A stretch of DNA of 64,000 bases from Amorphophallus konjac (GCA_022559845.1 CM040117.1:150292732-150356731); one strand, 5' to 3'. Shown: positions 22,396 through 33,087, counted from the stretch's first letter. A program made the numbers and translations. Notes: generated by a model not told the origin, from the sequence alone.

Positions 22396-24363
22396 TGATG
22401 GGGCATCAGGGCTATTTCATTAAATGTATGGAATGTATTTGTGTAATATGGAACTTGGTGTGTAGTGTGTGTTGTTTAGGTTTTATTTTGGCTCTTGGGC
22501 TCCTTTGTAAGGCTTTTAATAAGCCATTGGGTCAAGTTTAGTTAGAGTCCATTAAGGGGTTATGTCATATTGGACCTTAAGGCCTTCATAATGGACCCTA
22601 AGGCCACTTAAAGCCCAATTGGGCTTTTCCCTCTCTCATGGGCTTCCTAGCTTGGAAGGCCCCATAGGCTAGTCATGGGTTCATGGGCCAATTGGTTGGT
22701 CCTTAGCCCAAAATTGCCAAGATTGACCCATGAGGATGGCGCCCCTTGTTTTGGCCTTATTAGACTAAATTGTTTCATTAGTTTTGACCACATGGGGAAA
22801 ATTAGGTTTTTGCATTCCTAAGATACCCCTCCCCTACCCTAGATCTGAGGGTAAGGTTGGTCATTTGCCTAGGGTGTCCATTTCATATAAAAGCTATGTA
22901 TTTTCCATTTTTGATAGAATTATTGAATAAAAATTGTGAAAATTTGTCAAGAAGGCCAAGTGTGCCCCCTTCCTCTCTCCTCTCTCCCCTTGTAACTATG
23001 AGAGCCCTTCTTCTGAGGTGTGATTCCTCTCTATCAGTTTCCCTTTGAGTGAGAAACGCATCTCCGCCGCCGCCACCGCACCTCCGCCGCCACTTCGTCG
23101 AAAGTTCATCCACTCTGGATAGAAGCCTAGTTAGCGATTTTTAGCTCTCAATCAAAAGCTCAGATCATGTTGAAATTTGGAGGGTGAGTTCCCCACGTCC
23201 ACCCCATCCTCCACAAAAAAATTCAGGTTATTTCCTCCTCGTTTGCCATTTTTCTCGATCTGTTCTTCCCACCCCTAGTAATCTGCCTCCTGTGCATATC
23301 CACCAACCAGCAAGCTACCTCTTCACCCCTTTCACCCTTTTTCCATTTCAGAATGATCTGAAATTTTAACTGGGAGTTTTGTCCACCAAATCCACCCTCT
23401 CCAAATTTTTTTGTGATTTTAGAAATTTTCTTTCTCATCCAAAAAATCACTGCATTTTCTCAAAATCTGTTCTGTCCTGTGCAGTCCAGATCCGAGCCAT
23501 CTCTGTTAGAAAATCCATTTCCCATATCAAACCTCCACCAAAATTTACAAAAAAATTATCTCTGTCTTCCTTACTTCCCCCTCTAGCTTCCAAAAAAATC
23601 GCATCACCCAGATCCGAAGTTTCAGTCCGGTCAATGCCCTTTCTCAGGTAGATCTCAGTTTGCCCGGCCAGATCTGAGGTTGAGAAGTTTCTCCTTTGAA
23701 ATTCCACCATGGAAAGTACGGCCCTAGAAAAATTACTGTGACACCAGAGGGTTGAAGCTCTCTGAGTCAACTTTGTAATGGAGTTGGTTTCGCGTCAATC
23801 CGACGTCCGTACTGATCGCAGCAATTTTTTTCACCGAGTCGCGCAGTGCTGACAGCAGTAGAATCAGTTCGGGACAGCAAGCTGCCGCCCGCGTAGCAGT
23901 GTGTCGGAACCGACGGAGCTGTCCAACACGCTGCCCGTCAACCCAAGATTGGTCCTCCCGGGCCCCACTTGTATCCTTTTACCTCCTGCGTGGAGTGGAC
24001 AGTGGAATTCATTTCTATAATTATTATAATTATTTGTACCGGGAGTTATGAATCTTGGCCGGGATCGTCTTCCCCACGCCTGGAACGTGGAGATAAACTC
24101 GCCTCCCTCTTTATCGCATTTGCTTATCTCGTATATTTTTTAATGCTGCTGCTATAGTGATAGGGACATAGCTCGCTATATTATTTCAATCACCGCTGCA
24201 AGAGAGAGAGAGCGCAAAACCCGTCCCGTGACCTGATCTGAGCACGAAAAAGAGCCGACTACCCGACTCATTGCCGGTTTCTCAACCGCGCACGATCCCT
24301 CGTTTCCCTCGCTTAGGGACGCCTGCGAGCTAGAGTCCCATGTTCGCTATCTATCCCGCATCA
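22396..24363 (+). repeat. 3' LTR of TR-GAG 1
   Basis: Begins TGATGGGGCATCA, ends CCCGCATCA; 1968 bp. It retains about 26 bp absent from the 5' LTR (around 22650-22675). Confidence 0.9.
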
Positions 24364-24697
24364 ACAATGGAGACTATGAAGCTCGGGAACCGTAAACGAT
24401 CAAGTACCTCCAGCTAGTGAAGGAGATAGCCTGACTTTTCGAGAGTTTTCAGGTGATCCAAATAGCTCGGGAAGAAAATTCCAAAGCGGACGCCCTCTCT
24501 CACTTGGCCTCCTCTATCAGCCTAGAAGGAATTCGACCGGTCCTCCTTGAGGAAGTTAGAACGACCTAGCATGGAAATCGAGCTCGTGGCCGTTGAATAG
24601 GCATCTTCCGACGACAAGAGAACTCCGTACGTGGCTTGGCTATGCGATTCCCTGGAACCTGCCGACCCTCGGAAGGCAAGTGCAATTTAAATCAAAA
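24364..24697 (+). pseudogene. Tat-like RNase H fragment
   Basis: The plus-strand reading GDYEAREP, KYLQLVKEIA, LFESFQVIQIAREENSKADA and LSHLASS matches the C-terminal RNase H region typical of Tat-group gypsy polyproteins. It continues after a frameshift into SMEIELVAVE..SSDDKRTPYV, the linker preceding integrase, and then breaks off. Stops follow EAREP and KEIA. Its start is directly at the TR-GAG 1 insertion, whose target lies in or next to this coding sequence. It is the best evidence that the surrounding old layer is Tat-like. Confidence 0.78.
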
Positions 24698-25900
24698 CCT
24701 AATCTATGGAGATAGGTGAGAAGTCTGCAGGCCTTCTTGAAGCTCGGTGGTCAGAAGGCCCTCCTCGCTCGGCTCTATCCCTGCTATCAAGGGCGGCGCG
24801 CCCCCGTTTCCCTCGGTGATGGCCGGCTCGGGCACTGACCCCACCTGCGTGGGAACTGCCTTGACCGTGCACTCTCCTGAGACTGCCAGAGTTGGCGATC
24901 CTCCCCCCTCGGGAGCAGAAGCATCCTCGATACCTTCCCCGTCGCTCGACGCCGAAGAAGAGGGAGAAGTTGAACCTTCTTCGCCCAAGTTGTAATGTCA
25001 TCTGGGGTTAAAAATAAGTTGATCGAGGACCTGCTCCTGGGCGAGATTTGCTGCCCACCTAAAGCCTTGCACAAAATCCTTCCGCAGTCCGCGCCGGTAA
25101 CCAGACTCGTAGTAGGTAAAGGTGGTCTTCTTGAGGGTCTCACGATATTCCTCCGAGCCCAGATATCGCTCGACCCCCTCCGACTCGGCCCTTGCTGCCT
25201 TCTCCCCGACCTCGGCCTGCCACGCCTCGACCTCCACTAGAATGTGCATAGGCACAACCAAAAAAAAAGAAAAAAGGAAAAAAGAAAAAAGATGCATCAG
25301 AGACCGATGGCTCGGTGCAGACAAGGTTCACAGCTTCAGACCGAGCCACTGACTCCACCAAATGTGAAAACTGGCTTAGATAGCGAAGCGACTGACCAAA
25401 CCTGCTTAGGCGTCGCGATATTCTTCCGAGCCCCGATATTGCTCGACCGCCCTTGCCTTGAGATCGGCCACCTCTGCCTCGATCTTGGCCAATCTTACTC
25501 CGGTGCCTCTCCTCACTCGCCTTGGCCTGTGCCGCCTCGCCGCTCTCCACCAGCGCCAAATAACCCGCCAGCTCCGCCTCAAGTTCGGCCACGAACATTC
25601 CCCCCTCCATAACCCTTTCGAGGAGCATCGGAGGGGAGCACAGACTGAACTCTTCCCGAGCAGACGGAGTCACTAGTAGTGGACAGCGATCATAGAGGGA
25701 GGCCGGGAGAGCGAACCGTCCCCGTTGGGGAACGAGACTTTTCCCTAAGTCGGTCGACACCGGGACCTCTCCCTCAGAAGTTCCTAAGCTCAGATCGGCA
25801 GCGCCTAGCTCGGAAGGACGCCCCCGAACCAACGCAAACACTCATCATCTCGCTCGAGCCCCCACAAACTAGGACAGCTCGCGATGACCAAATCCCCAAC
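24698..25900 (-). pseudogene. Antisense coiled-coil ORF remnant of the Tat-like layer
   Basis: Minus-strand frames contain SEEYRETLKKTTFTYYESGY..LAQEQVLDQLIFNPR (24998-25324) and an Ala/Glu-rich helical segment MFVAELEAELAGYLALVESG with EEAAQAKASEE-like composition (25140-25841). The text CGATATTC(T/C)TCCGAGCC..GATAT occurs twice (25144 and 25420), so part is internally duplicated. It lies antisense to the RNase H fragment and 5' of the LTR-like part, the position of the antisense extra ORF reported for some plant Tat elements. Poly-A/T low complexity at 25258-25290 inserts a Phe run. I do not know its function. Confidence 0.45.
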
Positions 25901-27060
25901 TGAGCCACAGATACAAGGTGGGGAGCACAGGTGTCAAGGGTACTTGTAAACCCTGAACGACCCTGAGAGGACCACCGCCAAGTAATGGTGAAGGCGGGGA
26001 ATGCAGGCGACGAGGGTACTTGTTATCCCTGAACAACCCTGGGAGAACCGCCGCGACACCTCAAAATCTCAAAAGGTGCCTCCGAACTGGTACGTAGTGT
26101 GTAATCATTACGCTCGTGCCCCCTCATATCAAGATAGCCGCATTAAATGTCCCCTGAACTTTGTAGCTGAAATAAGCTAGTAAAGGACACTCTCCATCCG
26201 AGCCACAAATACAACCCGATTATACTCTAATCTCTGAGCCCAACCTTTGGCTCGAGAGTAGGGGGCAAGTGGAGAAGGGTAAATCCGCGGCCCAAAAGAC
26301 ATGTGGCTCGGAGCGGCCCAACTAGGTCCAACCCGACCCAACAAGGCCGAACTCCCCAAGTGATAGCCCCCACTAATGGGCCCACTTATTTTGAAACCCA
26401 ACCCGCTCGGTCCAACACTTCCTAGGCGGCCTCCAGGCTCGGAAGTCTGAGCAGCGGTCGCTCGGGGAGAGCCTAAACGGCAGCCGAGCATAACCGACTC
26501 ACGGGAGCTCGGGAGTCTCAAGAAAGGGCGCCGAGCGTGGCCAGCATTGCCCGCCCAGCTCTAGCTCGGGCCCCCGACCGATGACGCCCCTATCGCTCAG
26601 GAAGAGTCCAAGCATTCCCTATATGGACACCCCGTGCTTATCCACGCAGATGTTACGTTGCCACCCAGCGTAGGAAGACCAAAAGGATAAGAGAGGGCAA
26701 GAGTCCTCCAGCGATAAAGAGCCCTCAACCAGGACGTAACGCCCCCGAATTCCTCATGCTTCCTTGACTCCAGTATGGGGAGCGAGCAACTATATAAACC
26801 CAAGGAAACCCTCCGGAGAGGTAAGCCAGTCTGAGTACTCAAAGCCACATTTTCTGGTGGAGAGCGATCTCGTGCCCCCTCTTCCTCCTCCCTCTCCTCT
26901 GCACCACGCTCTATCGTATTGCTGACTTAGGCATCGGAGGATTTTCCCCGGGATTTCAACCCTGGATCTCCTCTGATCTGTTTCCTGTCTTACAGTGTTT
27001 CACAATAATCGGTGGCGATCAAGACTACGGCGCGAGATCACGCCTCTTCAATAAGCAAGG
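25901..27060 (+). repeat. LTR-like part of the Tat-like layer
   Basis: GC-rich, no coding sequence. A TATA box (TATATAAA) at 26791-26798 is followed by a CT-rich tract (26876-26905) and a region ending in TTCCTGTCTTACAG..CACAATAATCGGTGGCGATC, the sort of U5 end seen in Tat elements. Neither end is certain because no second LTR copy is present. The right limit is where LINE sequence begins. Confidence 0.45.
26791..26798 (+). promoter_or_regulatory. TATA box in Tat-like LTR remnant
   Basis: TATATAAA in a GC-rich context, with a pyrimidine-rich tract 80 bp downstream. Confidence 0.5.
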
Positions 27061-27109
27061 TTATATAAATAGAGCAGAAAACATGAGGACCATTGTCATT
27101 GGATCATGT

Positions 27110-28446
27110 TAGAATATTCCAGACACAGATTGTGATCGAGGTAGCCATAGCAACAGGGGCCTCAAAAGAAATCAGCAAAGTGAGTCGACAGTGAAACCGC
27201 AATGTCACTATGTATGAACAGATGATTAACATCCTCAAGCGATCCCTGTGTGCAGCAGGAACACTTAGATGCCATGCTAATGCCACATTGAGCAATAACG
27301 CCATCAACCGCCAACGGCTTTCTGCATAAGGCGCCATCCGAGCAGAGCTGCCCATGGATTGATATAATTCAGCCATAGTTTTTGGAGGGCTGGCTGTCGA
27401 AGGCCATGGGGGTGAGCCAATTCATAAGCTGACTTGGAGGAGAAAATACCAGTTGGTGTAGGCGTCAAGATATGGACATCCTGTCCCCCTCGAGGGTAAA
27501 CCGGCGAAGGCCATCCAAAAGATGTGCCGGTGCCAAATCAAGAAGATTCCACGCAGCATGATCGCGGTTAGAGATGGCTTCCCGAACAGAGAGTATCAAC
27601 TTCCATAGTGGGACCTGAGCAGAAAGAAGGATGATAAAGGCTGATGTCCGAAACAAATATCCTTCCGAAACCGCACAGAGTCGCCTGTCTGGCAGACCCA
27701 CCTGTGCTATTGGACAGAAGCAAATTCTTTACTGTAACGAAAATATCATTCCGGCCTCCTGTTAACTGCATCCTGTGAACCTCACTGAGAGATGAGAGGT
27801 CAAAAACCGTTGCCTGGAATAATTAATTAGTCCAAAGAGAGTTCTCCGAAAGAATCCTCCGGAGTTGCTTCATCGTGAGCGCCATTTGCACATGCTCAAA
27901 ACTTCTAACACCGAGGCCACCCTCAGAAAAGAGGCTTTGTAATGTCTTCCCAGCTAACCCAATGTCTGCTGCGATTTTGGCCATCTAAACCGCGCCAGAA
28001 GAAATTGGCACACATCGTGGACAAACTATGGGTGACAGATTTAGGAAAGTGTGGTTGCCGAGGCAATGTATACAGGGATGGAAGAAGTGACAGACTTGAT
28101 TAAAGTCAACCTCCCTGCTTGAGAGAGAGTCTTGGCCGCCCGGCCCAACATTCTTCTAGAAACACGTTCAATTTAGGAATTTATAATCACGGGGACACAC
28201 ACCCTACCCACCTGGTTTGAGGGGAATACCAAGATAGGGAATAGACGAAGCTTTATGCTGGAAACCAGTAAAAGGATCACCTTGGCGAATCCTTCTAGTA
28301 GATTTGAAGAAGCCTTCCGAGCAGCCATTAAAGGCTACCGGCCGAAAACCAGCAATTGCTAATGAGCATGGCAATTAAAGAGACAAACCGATTTGCAGAT
28401 CTAAACTGATAAGAGGACAGCCAAAAGGAAATCCCATTCTAGGCGA
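27110..28446 (-). pseudogene. LINE ORF2 C-terminal part
   Basis: Frame-shifted fragments on the minus strand include SQAGRLTLIKSVTSSIPVY (thumb region), MCANFFWRGLDGQ followed by WVSWEDITKPLFSEGGLGVR, and a Cys/His region DGALCRKPLAVDGVIAQCG..CSCCTQGSLEDVNHLF that matches zf-RVT of plant L1 elements. The catalytic FADD/YADD box expected around 28270-28320 is not visible, apparently lost in a deletion. Confidence 0.7.
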
Positions 28447-29061
28447 TCAAAAGCCTTGGCCATTTCCAACTTCATAACAAGGTTTTTCACCTCTAATTTT
28501 CCTATTAATATCACGGACAAGAATAGAGGACGGTGCAATATTATCTATAATATATCTGTCCGTTACAAAGGCGCCCTGCTGCTCCGAAGTAATATGCGGA
28601 AGGACAGGCACCAACCTGTTGCAAATAATCCTCGAAACAATTTTGTAGCAGGAGTCGGACAAGCTGATCAGGCGGAAATCAACAAAAGTTGTTGGTGAAT
28701 CAGTTTTTGGAATTAGGGTGATGATAGAAGAGGTGATACCCTTAGGTAAAGGAAAACCTTTGAAGAAGCCTTGCACTGCCAAAACAATATCAGATTTAAC
28801 AATATTCCAAGTAGAGGTGAAGAAGCTACCAGAGATTCTGTCCGGCCAAGGCGCACCACTAGTCGATAGACCGAAAACCGAATCTGTGATCTCAGACTCA
28901 TCAGGGATGGCGCAAAGATCCTCATTAGAAATGAGGTGAGGAATATACCGAAGAAGCTGCTCGCCAATTGCGTGGGCCTCAGAAGAGAGTTGGGTCTGAA
29001 AATAAGACACAGCATGTTGCCTCAAAATGGGTTCGTTGATCTGCACACCAACCAGAGCCAT
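28447..29061 (-). pseudogene. LINE ORF2 reverse transcriptase, N-terminal half
   Basis: A 204-codon open stretch reading SGSFFTSTWNIVKSDIVLAV, FFKGFPLPKGITSSIITLIP and FVDFRLISLSDSCYKIVSRI, then EQQGAFVTDRYIIDNI: the fingers region and early palm of a non-LTR reverse transcriptase (family pattern LIPK..DFRPISL..KI.....R). It is the longest intact piece of the LINE. Its first Met is not a native start. The protein would copy the LINE RNA at a nicked target. Confidence 0.88.
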
Positions 29062-29700
29062 CCAGCTTTAACCGATGTATAAAGTTGCACCTCCTGTCAC
29101 ATTGGACCTGCAGATGATAAAATCAAGTGTTCCTATCTCCCTGTTGAAGCCACCGAAGATTAGCCTTTTTGACCCCAGAACATCTCTTCCTGCCGGGTAG
29201 ACAGCCTAAGTTTCGCCGCGGCAGCATTGACGACTGCGATTTTATCAGCACTAGCGTCAATTAGCGTCAAAAGCAGATTGAGCTGTGGCCAAATTATCCT
29301 CGGCAGTATTAACATCTTGAGAAACATCACCAAACTTCTCCTAGCTTATTCCATATCTTCTTAGGGGCATGTTTCACTGCCTTAAAAGTTTGCTTTGCAC
29401 AACATAAAAGTGATTAGGATGAGTCCACTGAATGCTGTTCGATCCAGGCTTGTTCCACCGCAGCAGCAAAGTCATCATGCATAGACTAAATAGACTGAAA
29501 AACAAAAAAATCTGGACGGCATCGAGGTTTCTTCTCTCTCAAATTTAAAAGTTCTTTTTGGTGAGATTTTGAAAATGAGAAAATAGATTTTAATCATTAG
29601 AGTAATAGTCCACCCATTTCATAATCTCTCACGTCAAAATTCACCTATTCTTACACATATTCCCAAAGATGCCCTAGAGAGCTAGACGCAGCAGCTTTCG
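29062..29700 (-). pseudogene. LINE ORF2 pre-RT region and site of missing endonuclease
   Basis: Minus-strand pieces FAAAVEQAWIEQHSVDSS, EKFGDVSQDVNTAEDNLATA and RQEEMFWGQKA..LQQGDRNT correspond to the helical linker between endonuclease and RT. Immediately upstream, 29530-29660 is AT-rich sequence without similarity to the LINE, possibly filler or a small insertion. Endonuclease motifs are not found in the roughly 150 bp available before ORF1. Confidence 0.6.
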
Positions 29701-30754
29701 ACTGAGCACGAGTCCACCTCGGCAGCCTCTCCACCTGAGATAAAGGTACAGTAGCATCCGTCAGAACTTCTTGTTTTTCCGGAGCCTCTAAAGCGCACTG
29801 AGCCTATCCTCATGTGACATGGCAGCCACTACGTGATCTCTGTCTTGACGTGTATTTGTTGCTTGTGCTTGAGAAAAGCAGCCTATGAGCCGTGCCAACA
29901 TCCAAGCAGTCCTGCCTCAGACCCGTCGCAGCAGAAAGCTGGCCAGCGTCAGTAACCGGATCGATGTGAGATAACCGAGGTCCCTTTCTCCACGTCTAAT
30001 AAGGCTGGAGGCGGAGCCGCGGCTGTAGCAGAAACAGAGACCTGCGGCGCATGATTTGGTGGGGGGTCCAGCTCAAGCACCTGGGCTCCAGAAGCAGACG
30101 TATCTGAGATCACCGACTGATCTCCGAAAGTATTCTCCGCAGTAGGAAGGCCATCTGTGTCAGAAACCACTGGGTCGGCAGCAAAAAGGCAATCATGTTG
30201 GATTGAAGGGAGCACTGCCTAACAGGAACAGGGCGCTCAAACTGCACCTTTTTGGGTCGGTCTATATTCCATACGTGATTGCTGCTCGCGGACAGCCAAA
30301 TTCCTGGACTGGGAAAGATGTTCTCGATTCTCCGAGCCCTTTTAATGTTCCTGGCTTTCCTCTTGCAATCCATTTCAGAATGTCCAATTTTATGGCAGAA
30401 GCAACAGATTGTTGGGACACGGTGGTATACAACCTTCTGCCAAAAGCCGCCATTATCAATGCCAATCCAGATACGACCCTTTCTCGGAGCAGTGATGTCT
30501 CATCCCACACAAGCTAAAGCCTCGGAGGTCTCGGTGAGAGCTGTGGTGGAGCTGTGAATCTGCAGGACGCTCCCACTATTTCCGGCGATGGATTTCACTA
30601 TATACTCATGATACAAGTTGACTGGGAGACTCATGGAACCCAACCCTTGATGAACAGGAAGAATCGAGGGGTCTGCTTCAAAATCAAAATCAGGTGACCA
30701 TCTAAAGAATCGAAAGAGATAACCCTTGACGAACTGGCTCTTGCGCATCAGCAC
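29701..30754 (-). pseudogene. LINE ORF1 (DUF4283-like, CCHC knuckle)
   Basis: The frame from 30754 reads KGYLFRFFRWSPDFDFEADP, then LPVHQGLGSMSLPVNLYHEY (RNA-binding DUF4283-type region). After a TGA at 30500-30502 the same frame continues with RKGRIWIGIDNGGFWQKVVY and a zinc knuckle CCFCHKIGHSEMDC to 30110. A Pro/Ala-rich part follows in another frame (29949-30215). ORF1 of plant L1 binds the element RNA. The N-terminus is missing or unrecognisable upstream of 30754. Confidence 0.78.
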
Positions 30755-30830
30755 TTCAAGAAAATCCGAGTCCTAACTCAAACCGGAGAAAGAAGATGGC
30801 GTGGGTTAAGGCGGCTAACAATAAAATCTT

Positions 30831-31065
30831 GCTGCAGAGATAATCTCAAAGAGAGGTAGGATTTAAATGAAAGATTTCTTTAACTTCAGTAAATCAACAT
30901 TTGGACATGAACTCTAATCCCAAGATTTTAGAATTTCATAATTTTCACATATCATAGAGATAATAAGGAAGCGTACCTTGTTCTATTACAAAATTCCCAA
31001 AAGATCAAAAATGTAGAGAAGAGCATGTTCTTAAGTTTATCATCATCACTAAGTTTGTCATCATC
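30831..31065 (+). other. 3' internal tail of second Sirevirus, boundary unclear
   Basis: AT-rich, non-coding. The last part, TTTATCATCATCACTAAG and GTTTGTCATCATC directly before the PPT, resembles the corresponding CATCATC text before the left element's PPT (2731-2740). Where the LINE stops and the Sirevirus begins cannot be seen. Confidence 0.45.
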
Positions 31066-31079
31066 AAAAAGGGGGAGAT
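31066..31079 (+). other. Polypurine tract of second Sirevirus
   Basis: AAAAAGGGGGAGAT directly before the LTR start TGTTGAG; same core as at 2741. Confidence 0.8.
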
Positions 31080-31949
31080 TGTTGAGTTATGGTTTTGATG
31101 ATTGTTGGTGTTATGATTTTGATGATAGCTAAACTTAATGTGTGTTTGAGTGATGATAACTAAACTTATGGTTGATTGCATATGTTCTTGTTGACTGTGT
31201 ACATTCATGTTTAAATATGAATGAGATGGCAAATGGCAACAGTACATGGTCTTGATTCTTGTTTGATTGAATTGGTTTTACAAGAGGCAAGAGGTTTCAT
31301 AACCTCTTTAATGTGGACAAGTATGATATTAACCCTGACTATCTTGCTTGCAGGATCAAACTCATGGCAGTCACCTAGTGAACCAATACCATGCTCCTCT
31401 ACAATCCAAAATAGGTGGTATATGTCACGTACTGTCATGAACCATTGGTAAGACTCTTATCATGTATTACACTTCTTGTTATTGAGTGTTCCATGAGGTT
31501 ATTTCATGAATAATTAACTTGGGATGATTGAGTTTTATCTCATATTTCTTAGCCCAGAACTTGATCCTTAACTTAGAACATGTGTGTTTCAAAGTGTTCA
31601 TATGCAACTATTTCACGAGGTTTCTAGCCCTTGCAAACCTAGCCATCGTGCGCCCTCGCACGCGGATCGACCTGCGCGGTCAGGTCACGGGGGTCAAGGG
31701 GGCAGCGCCCCTTGCGGGGGTTTCTGGGGGCGGAGCCCCCGGAACAAATTTTTGATTATAGGGAAGAGTGAGCATTGAATTTGTTTCAGGACATTTCATG
31801 TAATGATAAGTGCTTAAAATGATTTAAACCTTCCCAATGCATAAACCAAGTTGAATCCAAACCCAAAATGCATGGATTTGATATGGATATGAAGCTCTTG
31901 ACTCATGGATATGTTTCTGTGGCCTAACACTTCATTTTTGCAGGTATGG

Positions 31950-32135
31950 ATCGTTCCGGTCGATCAAGACCATAGGGCCGGTTGACCAGAATTGCCAGAA
32001 CCAAAAAGATGGCATTTTCACAGGTTTCGGTCGACCACCCCTAGGCGTCCGGTCGACCGGTTTTGCCAGAACCAAAATGTTCTGGCTGCAGCAGGTTCCG
32101 GTCGACCGCCCCATGAATTCCGGTCGACCGCCAGC
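31950..32135. repeat. Cluster of CGGTCGACCG palindromes, copy A
   Basis: Six or so exact or near copies of CCGGTCGACCG in under 200 bp, interleaved with TTGCCAGAACC repeats, upstream of the TATA box. Copy B carries the same cluster at 47853-48032, with one GTCGACC changed to GTCAACC. It is the counterpart of the TGTCGACAC array in the left Sirevirus. Confidence 0.8.
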
Positions 32136-32272
32136 CCCGAGGCCCCCTTTTGTTGACTTTTGTTTCAAGCTCGAGGAGAGGTCTTTCCACCCTTTTGTTT
32201 AATCCCAATGACCCCAATTTCACCATGATTTGTGGATCTAGTCTGGGGTTTGTCTATGGACCATTCAAGGGC

Positions 32273-32279
32273 TATAAAA
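32273..32279 (+). promoter_or_regulatory. TATA box of Sirevirus LTR copy A
   Basis: TATAAAA within GGGCTATAAAACATATC; conserved in copy B at 48174-48180. Confidence 0.65.
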
Positions 32280-32311
32280 CATATCATTTGGAGCCATAAA
32301 CCCTAACCATC

Positions 32312-32316
32312 CAAGA
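32312..32316. repeat. Target-site duplication CAAGA, left of LARD
   Basis: CAAGA precedes the LTR and is repeated at 41801-41805. The unoccupied site with a single CAAGA followed by GGGCTTCAA is preserved in copy B near 48214. Confidence 0.97.
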
Positions 32317-32535
32317 TGTAATGCCCCGGATTTTTTTTCGTATCATTTTAGCGGGTCTCGAAGTGTATTTTGTGCTTTACACGTGTTTTTCCCTGATGTG
32401 CCTTCGGAACTCTTTGCAGGGCAAACCGTGGCGTTCTACGACTCCGGGACAGTACCACTGCGTTGTGTTCCTTCCGAGGATCGCGGAGGTAATTTTCCGT
32501 AATTTTCTGAATTTATCGAATTTTCGGGTTTTTCC

Positions 32536-32543
32536 TATATATA
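32536..32543 (+). promoter_or_regulatory. TATA box in LARD 5' LTR
   Basis: TATATATA followed by a pyrimidine-rich tract typical of plant core promoters; conserved in the 3' LTR at 38613-38620. Confidence 0.65.
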
Positions 32544-33087
32544 CTAACCCTTTTCTCTCTCCCCCTCTCATTCTCTCTTTCTCACTCTCTCTCTTCTCTC
32601 ACACCCTCTTTCTCCCCTCTCTTCTCCGGCGGCCGACGGAGCGAGGCGGGGGCGAGGCGGAGGCGGCGCGGGTGAGGACGCGGGCGAGGATGGGCGAGGA
32701 TCGAGGCGGTGGAGGCGCGTGGGAGCTCGTGGCACGGTCGCGAGCCGGCGAGGGTTTCACGTCGTTTCTTCGCGGATCGTGAGCTCGGGACGCGAAATCT
32801 TCGGTGGAGGTAGGGTGATGGTTCCCCAGCTCGTGCACTTCCTTTCTCGCGAGTTTCGTAGGCCGTGGTGAGCCGAGCGGGTGGAATCGGGGTTTTTGGG
32901 CAAAACCCATGTTTTAGGGCTTGTGGGCCGATCTCCAGTTTCATTGCGTTTTTGGCCGATCCGAGGCCGTAGATGCATGCTAGGGGCTTCTGGGGAGCTT
33001 CCCCCTTGTTTTCCCCCTCTCTTGTGGAGGTATGGGGGCGTGGGACGAGTTTTGGGTCGTTTCCCGCCGTAGCGTTCTCGGAAGGAA

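Larger units (their letters stand above)
18107..24363 (+). mobile_element. TR-GAG 1: non-autonomous gypsy element with gag only
   Basis: A 6257-bp element with two LTRs (1960 and 1968 bp, termini TGATG/CATCA), a Met-tRNA PBS, one gag-like frame with a CCHC knuckle, and no protease, reverse transcriptase or integrase in the 2.3-kb internal region. This is the layout described as TR-GAG (terminal-repeat retrotransposons with a gag domain) in plants. It sits inside the Tat-like remnant: a sense RNase H fragment begins at the right edge. It is a relative of the composite element at 52724-60483 (similar gag, leader and termini) but with different LTR sequence. Confidence 0.88.
27061..30830 (-). 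mobile_element. Decayed L1-type LINE
   Basis: On the minus strand, from right to left: ORF1 with a DUF4283-like region and CCHC knuckle, an ORF1 C-terminus with RLPRWTRAQSKAAAS (near 29740-29690), then ORF2 parts: a pre-RT helical region (RQEEMFWGQKA, LRWLQQGDRNT near 29190-29140), reverse transcriptase, the thumb/connection region (SQAGRLTLIKSVTSSIPVY near 28110; LFSEGGLGVRSFEHVQMAL near 27920), and a zf-RVT-like end (near 27330-27180). Many stops and frameshifts separate them. The endonuclease domain expected between ORF1 and RT is absent, and no poly(A) tail or TSD is seen; the 3' end appears truncated at about 27061-27110. Confidence 0.82.
31080..32316 (+). repeat. Sirevirus LTR, copy A, left part
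   Basis: Starts TGTTGAGTTATGG after a polypurine tract. With 41806-42899 it forms an LTR of about 2331 bp, split by the LARD at 32317. It holds a GC-rich hairpin GGGGGC-GGA-GCCCCC (31726-31740), a cluster of CGGTCGACCG palindromes (31950-32135) and a TATA box (32273-32279). The LARD target CAAGA lies about 35 bp after the TATA box, where transcription should start. Copies B (47603-49319) and C (52141-52723 with 60489-60664) lack the first part. Confidence 0.88.

Noticed and set aside
30203..30557. Plus-strand ORFs of 92-104 codons opposite the LINE ORF1
   Set aside because: Shadows of the minus-strand DUF4283 and zinc-knuckle frame.
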